Below are positions 13,665 to 19,403 of a stretch of 19,403 nt of DNA, in pieces; position 1 is the stretch's first letter, and each line of letters starts with the position of its first letter. Source of the stretch: JBEIFW01 sp044370695 (GTDB lineage: Bacteria > Actinomycetota > Acidimicrobiia > Acidimicrobiales > Ilumatobacteraceae); assembly GCA_044370695.1 (NCBI GenBank), contig JBILVB010000066.1, positions 1 to 19,403 on the forward strand, written 5' to 3'. The position numbers were made by a program, and so were the translations under genes. The notes beneath the pieces were generated by a model. The model was not told where the DNA came from. It saw only the letters and a program-made list of their open reading frames with translations, and did not search any database.

Positions 13665-15395
13665 ATGCATGACCTGGTGATTCGTGGCGGAACGGTCGTC
13701 GACGGCACGGGGGTGCCCGCTCGCCGCGCCGACGTCGCCGTGGACGGCGATCGGATCGTCGCCGTGGGCGAGGACGTCGGCGCCGCCCGGCGGACGATCG
13801 AGGCCGACGGCCTCGTCGTGACGCCGGGTTGGGTCGACATCCACACGCACTACGACGGTCAGATCACGTGGGACGCCGATCTGGCTCCGTCCTCGATCAA
13901 CGGGGTGACCTCGCTCGTGGTGGGCAACTGCGGGGTCGGCTTCGCGCCCGCCCGCCTCGACCGCCACGACTGGCTGATCGCGCTCCTCGAAGGGGTCGAG
14001 GACATCCCGGGCACGGCTCTTGCCGAGGGCATGACCTGGGGCTGGGAGTCCTTCCCCGAGTACCTCGACGTGCTCGACCGTCGCCGCTGGACCGTCGACG
14101 TCGGCACGCAGGTTCCCCACGCAGCGCTGCGGACGTACGTGATGGGGGAGCGGGGCGCCGACCACCAGGTGCGGGCCAACGAGGACGAGATCGACGAGAT
14201 GCGCCGCCTGTGCCTCGACGCGGTCCGGGCCGGGGCGCTCGGGTTCACGACCAGCCGCACCTGGGTGCACCGCACCAGCCTGGGTCAGCAGATCGGCACG
14301 CTCACCGCTGCGGCCGAGGAGGTGCTCGGGATCGCCGGTGCGCTGCGCGAGGCCGGTACCGGGGTCATCCAGTTGATCTCCGACGCCTACCAGTCGACCG
14401 ATCCCGAACTCGTCGCCCGCGAGGCCGAGTTGCTCGGCCGTATCGCGCTCGAGGTCGGTCGGCCGCTCAGCTTCACGATCCAGCAGAACGACGACGCTCC
14501 CGACCGCTACCGCGAGCTGCTCGATCTGATCGCCACGTGGAACAGCCGGGGTGCCCACGCCCGGGGCCAGGTCGGCGTGCGCCCGATCGGCGTGCTGCTC
14601 GGGTTCGACGCGAGCGCGTGCCCGTTCAACTTCTGCCCCACCTACCGGGCGATGCGCTCGCTGTCGCGCACCGAGCGTCAGGCGCGGCTGCGCCAGCCGG
14701 AGGTGCGCGCCGCACTGATCGCCGAGCACGCAGCCGCCGAACCCAAGGGGTTCCCGGCGTTGATCCACTCGGGGTTCTCCCGCATGTACCCGCTCACCGA
14801 TCCGGTCGACTACGAGCCGACGCCGGAACGGTCGATCGCCGGCCTCGCCGCCGCAGCGGGGCGTCCTGCCGTCGAGGTGCTCTACGACGAACTGCTCGGT
14901 GATGGCGGCACCCGGCTGCTGTACCTGCCGCTGATGAACTACGCCCGCGGCTCGCTCGAGGACGTGCGCTCGATGATCACCGACCCCAACGCGCTGTTCG
15001 GGTTGTCCGATGCCGGAGCGCACTGCAACGCGATCAGCGACGGGTCGTTCCCGACGACGGCGATCACCCACTGGACGCGTGACCGCGTCCGCGGCGAGCG
15101 ACTTGCGCTCGAGCAGGTGGTGCACTGCCAGACCCAGCGCACCGCAGCCCATGTCGGGTGGACCGATCGCGGGGTGGTGGCACCGGGATACCTGGCGGAT
15201 CTCAACGTCATCGACCTCGACCGGCTGCGCGTGCGCCCGCCCCACCTCGTCGCCGATCTCCCGGCCGGTGGCACCCGCCTGCTCCAGGAGGCGGAGGGCT
15301 ATCGGGCGACGATCAAGCGCGGCGACGTCACCGTCGCCGACGGCGAGCTCACCGGGGTGCGGCCGGGCCGGCTCCAGCGCGGTCCCCAGGGGTGA
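13665..15395 (+). CDS. amidohydrolase of the N-acyl-D-amino-acid deacylase type, variant metal site
   Basis: A 576-residue amidohydrolase-superfamily protein (COG3653-like). The N-terminal beta-sandwich MHDLVIRGGTVVDGTG leads into the TIM barrel with VDIHTHYDGQ (His60, His62). Cys89 in VGNCGVGFAP is the metal-bridging Cys of D-aminoacylases, and SDAGAHCN (448-455) holds the catalytic Asp. The barrel strands that normally carry two more zinc-binding His (the YxSHxR-type and SHxK-type segments) instead read VIQLISDAYQ and SFTIQQNDD with no His, so this is a divergent branch. The C-terminus GYLADLNVIDLD is typical. The substrate is unknown: an N-acyl or cyclic amide is a guess. The ATG has a GGGGG site 6 nt upstream. 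The stop overlaps the next gene by 4 bp. Cytosolic, no signal peptide. Confidence 0.88.
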   Translation: MHDLVIRGGTVVDGTGVPARRADVAVDGDRIVAVGEDVGAARRTIEADGLVVTPGWVDIHTHYDGQITWDADLAPSSINGVTSLVVGNCGVGFAPARLDRHDWLIALLEGVEDIPGTALAEGMTWGWESFPEYLDVLDRRRWTVDVGTQVPHAALRTYVMGERGADHQVRANEDEIDEMRRLCLDAVRAGALGFTTSRTWVHRTSLGQQIGTLTAAAEEVLGIAGALREAGTGVIQLISDAYQSTDPELVAREAELLGRIALEVGRPLSFTIQQNDDAPDRYRELLDLIATWNSRGAHARGQVGVRPIGVLLGFDASACPFNFCPTYRAMRSLSRTERQARLRQPEVRAALIAEHAAAEPKGFPALIHSGFSRMYPLTDPVDYEPTPERSIAGLAAAAGRPAVEVLYDELLGDGGTRLLYLPLMNYARGSLEDVRSMITDPNALFGLSDAGAHCNAISDGSFPTTAITHWTRDRVRGERLALEQVVHCQTQRTAAHVGWTDRGVVAPGYLADLNVIDLDRLRVRPPHLVADLPAGGTRLLQEAEGYRATIKRGDVTVADGELTGVRPGRLQRGPQG

Positions 15396-16678
15396 CGGCC
15401 GACGCCGTCGCCGGGCCCCTGGCTGGGGTCCGCGTCGTCGAGTTCGCTCAGGCGCTCGCCGTGCCCGTCGCCGCCATGCTGTTGGGCGATCTCGGCGCCG
15501 AGGTGGTCAAAATCGAGCCTCCCGCGGGCGATCAGGCGCGCTACCTGTTCAGCCGCAAGCTCACCGACGCTCCGTACTTCGTGTCCGTCAACCGCAACAA
15601 GCGCTCGATCTGCCTCGACCTCACCCACGACGGCGCGGCGGAGGTGGTCGCTGCGCTGGTCCGGTGGGCCGACGTCGTGCTCGTGTCGCTCAAGCCGACC
15701 GATCTCCCACGCTACGGCCTCGACGAGGCGTCGCTGCGCCGCGTGCGGTCCGACGTCGTCTACGTCGTCAATCCGCCGTTGGGGCCCAACGGTCCGCAGG
15801 GGGACCAGGGCGGCTACGACGTCCTCGTCCAAGGGATCTCGGGGTTGTCGTTCGTGACGGCGCGGTCCGAACGCGATGTCCCGTCCAACATCCGACCGGC
15901 CTACAACGACGTGGGGACCGGCATGCTCGCCGCGCTCGGTGCCGTCGCCGCGCTTCGCCACCGGGACGCCACGGGGGAGGGCCAACGGGTCGAGGTGTCG
16001 CTGCTGTCCACCGCGTTGCTGTTCGGCCAGACGATCCTCGGCCGCTTCGACGTGACGGAGCCGGCGCGGGAGCGCTTCCACGCCGAACTCGCCGACCTGC
16101 GGTCGGCGGGCGGCGGCTTCGAGGACGAGCGGCGCCTCTACCGGGATCGCGTCGCGGGTGGGGAAGGCAGCCTCCGCTTCTACTTCCGGCACTACCGCAC
16201 CGCGGATGCGATGGTGTCGGTCGGCTGCCTGTCGGGGCCGCTGCAGGACCGCTTCCACACGGCGACGGGGCTGCGCGATCCACGTCGGGATCCCGACGTC
16301 CGATTCGGCACGCCGGGCTTCGAGGCGCTGATCGACGAGGCGGAGGCGTTGTTCCGCACGGCCGACACCGAGGAGTGGATCGAGCGCCTGCGCGCCGCCG
16401 GCTGCCCGGTGGCGCGGTACAACCTGCCGACGGAGGCGCTCGACGATCCGCAGGTCGTCGCCAACGACTACGCGGTCACGATCGACCACCCGGTGCTCGG
16501 TTCCCACCGGGTGCCGGGCCCGGCCGTGCGCTTCGACCGCACGCCGTCGGGCGTCACGCGTCGCGCCCCGCAACTCGACGAGCACACCGAGGAGGTGCTC
16601 GCGGAATTGGGTCTCGATGCCGTCGCGCTGCGCGCCGCCGGTGTGGTCGGACGATCGGGCGCAGGGAGTGCGCCGTGA
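15392..16678 (+). CDS. class III (CaiB/BaiF) CoA-transferase, first copy
   Basis: A 428-residue family III CoA-transferase that moves CoA between carboxylic acids. PLAGVRVVEFAQALAVP opens the Rossmann-like domain, LGAEVVKIEPPAGD (34-47) is the CoA-binding region, and NRNKRSICLDL (68-78) is conserved. Asp173 in RPAYNDVGTGM is the expected catalytic aspartate that forms the acyl anhydride. GEGQRVEVSLL and DDPQVVANDY are further signatures. Relative to the second copy it has an insertion of about 40 residues around 205-260. The GTG start overlaps the amidohydrolase stop (GTGA) and the gene ends in another GTGA overlap, so the three genes are translationally coupled. Donor and acceptor are unknown. 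Family III enzymes form interlocked dimers. Confidence 0.92.
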   Translation: MTADAVAGPLAGVRVVEFAQALAVPVAAMLLGDLGAEVVKIEPPAGDQARYLFSRKLTDAPYFVSVNRNKRSICLDLTHDGAAEVVAALVRWADVVLVSLKPTDLPRYGLDEASLRRVRSDVVYVVNPPLGPNGPQGDQGGYDVLVQGISGLSFVTARSERDVPSNIRPAYNDVGTGMLAALGAVAALRHRDATGEGQRVEVSLLSTALLFGQTILGRFDVTEPARERFHAELADLRSAGGGFEDERRLYRDRVAGGEGSLRFYFRHYRTADAMVSVGCLSGPLQDRFHTATGLRDPRRDPDVRFGTPGFEALIDEAEALFRTADTEEWIERLRAAGCPVARYNLPTEALDDPQVVANDYAVTIDHPVLGSHRVPGPAVRFDRTPSGVTRRAPQLDEHTEEVLAELGLDAVALRAAGVVGRSGAGSAP

Positions 16679-17838
16679 CCGGACCGCTGCAGGGCCTTCG
16701 TGTCCTCGACCTCGGCCGGTACGTGGCCGGTCCGTGGTGCGCCCAGTTGCTGCAGGGGTACGGCGCGGACGTGCTGCGCATCGAACGCCCGGGGGGCGGT
16801 GAGGACCGGCCGCTGTTCCCGATCGGGGCCGAGGGGATGGGCGCGTTCTTCGTGCACTGCAACCGGGGCAAGCGCTCGATGACCCTGCACGTGACCCGGC
16901 CCGAAGGACGCGAGGTGCTCGGGCGGCTGGTGGAGCGGGCCGACGTCGTCGTCGCCAACATGCCCGACGAGAGCCTGGCGTCCATGGGGCTCGACTGGGT
17001 GTCGCTCCACGTCCGCAACGAGCGCGCCATCCTTGCGACGGCGACGATGTTCGGCAGCACCGGACCGTACGCCGGACGACTCGGTTTCGATGGGATCGGT
17101 CAGGCGATGAGCGGATCGGTCCATCTCAACGGCGAGCCCGGGGCGCCGGTGAAGAGCTTCGTGCCCTGGGTCGACTACGTGACCGCGACCAACCTGGCCA
17201 CGGGTGTGCTCGCAGCGCTCATCGAGCGTTCGGTCACCGGTCGTGGTCGCCGGGTGGAAGCATCGCTCCTGGGCTCGGCGATGGCGGTCACGGGCCACAT
17301 CCTGGTGGAGGAGGCGGCGGTGCACCCCGGGCGCGCCGGGCTCGGCAACCGGCATCCGGCGGCAGGACCGTCCGACCTGTTCGCGACGCTCGACGGCAAG
17401 GTGTTCATCCAGGTGATCGGCAACCCGATGTTCGCTCGGGTGTGCGCGTTGATCGGACGTCCGGAGCTCGCAGGCGACGAGCGCTTCGCCAGCGACGACG
17501 ATCGTGGACGCAACAGCCTGGCGCTGTCGGCGATCGTCGGGGAATGGACGGCGCAACGAACCTCGGCCGAGGTCCTCGCTGCCGTGGCGCCGCTCGGCGT
17601 CCCGGCGGGACCCTTGCTCAGTCCGGCCCAGACGCTGGTCGATCCTCACGTGCAGGCGGTGCTGCTCGACTCGGTCGAGGTCGGTGACCGCCGGTTGCCG
17701 GTGCCCGTACCGCCCGTCAGCGCCGCTCGCCTCGGCGAGCGTGCACCGGGGATCGGTGAGCACACCGACGCCGTGCTCACCGATCTCGGTTACGAGGCGG
17801 AGGCGATCGCCGCGCTGCGGGCGGCGGGTGTGGTTTGA
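16675..17838 (+). CDS. class III (CaiB/BaiF) CoA-transferase, second copy
   Basis: A 387-residue family III CoA-transferase, of ordinary length. PLQGLRVLDLGRYVAGPWCAQ, GADVLRIERPGGGEDR (30-45) and NRGKRSMTLHV (63-73) mark the N-terminal domain. Asp167 in VPWVDYVTATNLATG is the probable catalytic residue. RRVEASLL, GNRHPAAGPSDLFATLDG, VFIQVIGNPMF and GVPAGPLLSPAQTLVDPHVQA follow the family pattern. It differs clearly from the first copy, so the pair is not a recent duplication. It could form its own homodimer or a heterodimer with the first copy. The GTG start lies in the 4-bp overlap with the preceding stop. A 120-bp gap follows, in which I see no convincing terminator. Confidence 0.92.
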   Translation: MTGPLQGLRVLDLGRYVAGPWCAQLLQGYGADVLRIERPGGGEDRPLFPIGAEGMGAFFVHCNRGKRSMTLHVTRPEGREVLGRLVERADVVVANMPDESLASMGLDWVSLHVRNERAILATATMFGSTGPYAGRLGFDGIGQAMSGSVHLNGEPGAPVKSFVPWVDYVTATNLATGVLAALIERSVTGRGRRVEASLLGSAMAVTGHILVEEAAVHPGRAGLGNRHPAAGPSDLFATLDGKVFIQVIGNPMFARVCALIGRPELAGDERFASDDDRGRNSLALSAIVGEWTAQRTSAEVLAAVAPLGVPAGPLLSPAQTLVDPHVQAVLLDSVEVGDRRLPVPVPPVSAARLGERAPGIGEHTDAVLTDLGYEAEAIAALRAAGVV

Positions 17839-17946
17839 CGCTTCTCTGAACGCGAAGAGCAACCATTTCGCTGCTCAGGGTGGTATTTCGGCGGTTTCCT
17901 GAGGGACCACACCAGGATTCGAGACGGTGCGTGGCGCGACTGTGTC

Positions 17947-17952
17947 TACGAT
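17947..17952 (+). promoter_or_regulatory. candidate -10 box (TACGAT) of the esterase lipoprotein gene
   Basis: TACGAT, 6 nt before the GTG at 17959, in leaderless spacing. It lies in the 120-bp gap after the CoA-transferase operon. Confidence 0.4.
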
Positions 17953-17958
17953 CACGTC

Positions 17959-19080
17959 GTGAGCCGCCGTCGCCCGGTGCTCGTGGGGGCAGGGACTTTG
18001 GCCGTCCTTGGCGCGCTCGTTGCCGGCTGTGGTCTCGACGAGACCCAGGTGCTCGGCGCGACGGTGGCGCCGACTACGACGGTGTTGCCCACTACGACGG
18101 TGGCGCCGACTACGACGGTGTTGCCGACCACGACGGTGGCGCCGACCACGACGGTGTTGCCGACCACGACGGTGGCGCCGACCACGACGGTGGCGCCGAC
18201 CACGACGGTGGCGCCGACGGGTCCGGTTCCGCATGCGGTGACGATCGGGGGTCGGGTGCGGACGTGGCAGGTGGTCGCTCCGCCATCGGGCACCCAGGGG
18301 CGACCCTTCGTCGTGGTCCTGCACGGGCGCGACGGTTCAGGGGCGGGGATGCGCACACTCGGCCTCGAAGCGTTGGCCCGTCGCGACGGGGTGGTGCTCG
18401 CCTATCCCGACGCAGTCGAGGGAAGCTGGAACGACGGACGCCCCGGTGTCGACTCCGTGGCCCATCGTGAACTGATCGACGACGTCGGCTTCCTTCGGGC
18501 CATCGTTGCCGATGCAACGACTCGGTACGGGGTCGATGCCCGGTGGGTGGTCGCCGTCGGGCTGTCCAACGGGGCGATGATGGCGACGCGGCTCGCCTGC
18601 GAGGCGGCCGACGTGTTCGGCTCCGTCGCTGCGGTCGCCGGCGTCGCGGCCTCCGAACAGTTGAACCGGTGCAACCCGAGTAGGCCGGTCGCCTTTCGGT
18701 TGATCGTGTCTCGGCGGGATCCGACCGTTCCGTTCACCGGGGGCCCGATCGCTGCCGCAGGTGGCCGCAGCCGCGGGGCCGGAGCGTCGGCGATGGCCGT
18801 CGCGGCCTGGTGGGCGGCCCGAGCCGGATGCAGCGGATCGACGTCGACGCCGTTGCCGGACTCGGCGCCTGCGGTGCAGCGGTGGACGGCGACGGGTTGC
18901 AGCCCCGGGACCGAGGTCGTCGTCGATTCCCTCGAGGTCCAAGCCCACGGCTGGTTCGAACAGCGGGGTTACTCGGCTTCGTCGGCGGTGTGGTCGGCAC
19001 TCGGCTCCCGCCCTCCCGAGATGAGCGGTCTGCCGAAGCCTGCGACAGATCCGAACGCTTCCTTGAGGTTGGGTATCTAG
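17959..19080 (+). CDS. LpqC/PHB-depolymerase-like esterase lipoprotein
   Basis: A 373-residue secreted lipoprotein. RRR n-region, hydrophobic core and lipobox VAGC (Cys24) are followed by nine TTVAPT-type hexapeptides (residues 34-87). The catalytic domain is an alpha/beta hydrolase like LpqC and polyhydroxybutyrate depolymerase family 1: oxyanion strand PFVVVLHGRDGSG (116-128), DVGFLRAIVAD, nucleophile GLSNGAMMATRLACE with Ser203, likely acid Asp254 in SRRDPTVPF, and likely His330 in VQAHGWF, matching the usual GGHxWP. These enzymes cleave feruloyl, acetyl or hydroxyalkanoate esters, and the substrate here is not evident. The PHB granule-binding domain is absent. The GTG start is supported by the signal peptide and TACGAT 6 nt upstream. 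The TAG stop is the first half of the next gene's candidate -10 box. Confidence 0.88.
   Translation: MSRRRPVLVGAGTLAVLGALVAGCGLDETQVLGATVAPTTTVLPTTTVAPTTTVLPTTTVAPTTTVLPTTTVAPTTTVAPTTTVAPTGPVPHAVTIGGRVRTWQVVAPPSGTQGRPFVVVLHGRDGSGAGMRTLGLEALARRDGVVLAYPDAVEGSWNDGRPGVDSVAHRELIDDVGFLRAIVADATTRYGVDARWVVAVGLSNGAMMATRLACEAADVFGSVAAVAGVAASEQLNRCNPSRPVAFRLIVSRRDPTVPFTGGPIAAAGGRSRGAGASAMAVAAWWAARAGCSGSTSTPLPDSAPAVQRWTATGCSPGTEVVVDSLEVQAHGWFEQRGYSASSAVWSALGSRPPEMSGLPKPATDPNASLRLGI
18058..18219 (+). repeat. 18-nt tandem repeat, nine units
   Basis: Nine 18-nt units encode hexapeptides ending in APT or LPT. The first six alternate A and L forms, giving a 36-nt higher-order period repeated three times, and the last three are all A forms. 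Synonymous ACT codons occur in the first three units and ACC in most later ones, suggesting recent copying. It is an in-frame cell-wall spacer. Confidence 0.9.
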
Positions 19081-19083
19081 CGT
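19078..19083 (+). promoter_or_regulatory. candidate -10 box (TAGCGT) of the last gene
   Basis: TAGCGT, 6 nt before the ATG at 19090. Its TAG is the stop codon of the esterase gene. Confidence 0.5.
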
Positions 19084-19089
19084 TCGGCC

Positions 19090-19403
19090 ATGGCCGAGTT
19101 CACGATCCGCATTCCGCCCGACCCGGAGCAGTACCAGCGGCTCGTCGAGTCGGCCCGGGTGCTGGCGCACGTGAAGCTCGATCCGGTGTGCGGTCCGCAA
19201 CTCGCGGTTCGGGAGGTCGAGGTGATGGCGTCGACCTCCCCGAACCTGGGCGAGGGTTGGTCGCTCGCCATGGTGTTCCTCGACGCCTTCGCTGCCGTGT
19301 GCGCCGGCATTCCGGCCGCCGTCGCCCACCTGGAGAAGCGCGACCTCGCCGAGGACGACCGCCGGCGCCAGGCGCACCTGATGGTGGACCGGGTGCTCGA
19401 CCT
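19090..19403 (+). CDS. unrecognised protein, 3' end cut by window edge
   Basis: An open frame from the ATG at 19090 runs 104 codons to the window edge with no stop, in G/C-rich third-position style. The product begins MAEFTIRIPPDPEQYQRLVE and continues with a mixed, mostly soluble sequence, including a hydrophobic helix near residues 63-79 (AMVFLDAFAAVCAGIPAAV) and then a charged stretch LEKRDLAEDDRRRQAH. I do not recognise a family. There is no signal peptide. The start is supported by TAGCGT 6 nt upstream. A long frame on the opposite strand is considered a shadow. The gene starts 9 bp after the esterase stop. Confidence 0.7.
   Translation, partial: MAEFTIRIPPDPEQYQRLVESARVLAHVKLDPVCGPQLAVREVEVMASTSPNLGEGWSLAMVFLDAFAAVCAGIPAAVAHLEKRDLAEDDRRRQAHLMVDRVLD

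Noticed and set aside
17839..17946. The 120-bp gap after the CoA-transferases, checked for a terminator, small RNA or operator.
   Set aside because: Only a 4-bp CTTC/GAAG pairing near 17841-17856 was found. No stable hairpin, tandem site or tRNA-like fold is visible.
18058..18219. Short regular repeats resembling a CRISPR array.
   Set aside because: The units are directly adjacent, 18 nt long, without unique spacers, and in frame within a lipoprotein linker. No cas gene is present.
18337..19377. A 346-codon minus-strand frame at the window end.
   Set aside because: It lies opposite the esterase with an intact Ser-Asp-His set and opposite the plus-strand frame at 19090 that has promoter-like spacing. 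Its product is Arg/His/Gly-rich and without motifs.

Overview
The window looks like chromosomal DNA of a high-GC actinobacterium. Codon third positions are strongly G/C, GTG is the commonest start codon (11 of 17 assignable starts, with five ATG and one TTG), and genes are packed with 2-100 bp gaps or 4-bp GTGA overlaps. The set includes a menaquinone pathway, a probable F420-dependent LLM-family oxidoreductase, a FrnE-like DsbA protein and three lipoproteins with Thr/Pro-rich linkers. This fits Actinomycetota, and I suspect the Acidimicrobiia (inference only, no marker gene is present). I see no tRNA, rRNA, CRISPR array, insertion sequence, phage gene or attachment site. No gene-free stretch exceeds about 120 bp.

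Layout. 1-655: 3' part of an alpha/beta hydrolase (+). 639-4213 (-): a duplicated zinc-metallopeptidase lipoprotein, then a Ppx/GppA exopolyphosphatase, then a small membrane protein. 4316-6288 (+): a translationally coupled pair for E1-alpha and E1-beta of a 2-oxoacid or acetoin dehydrogenase, with no E2/E3 nearby. 6292-11469: a menaquinone locus with menH (-) diverging from menD (+), then on the minus strand ubiE/menG, menF and a FrnE-like oxidoreductase. 11481-12428 (-): an LLM-class oxidoreductase directly upstream of ubiE. 12499-13614 (+): a DUF3048 lipoprotein. 13665-17838 (+): an amidohydrolase of the D-aminoacylase type followed by two different class III CoA-transferases, each joined to the previous gene by a GTGA overlap. 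17959-19080 (+): an LpqC/PHB-depolymerase-like esterase lipoprotein with a nine-unit hexapeptide repeat. 19090-end (+): an unrecognised gene cut by the window edge.

How the genes work together. MenF makes isochorismate from chorismate, MenD adds the 2-oxoglutarate-derived unit, MenH removes pyruvate, and UbiE/MenG makes the final ring methylation. MenA, B, C and E would have to lie elsewhere. The amidohydrolase and CoA-transferases look like one catabolic operon that hydrolyses an amide-like substrate and activates an acid product, but the substrate is unknown. The other genes look like separate transcription units.

The strongest non-gene signal is a recurring hexamer of the form TAnnnT, mostly TAGCGT/TAGNGT. 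It sits 6-9 nt before nine start codons, as expected for -10 boxes of leaderless transcripts. In three places its first three bases are the TAG stop codon of the preceding gene. The most interesting proteins are the metallopeptidase, which carries a second copy of its domain with the HExxH site destroyed, and the amidohydrolase, which seems to lack two of the usual metal-binding histidines.
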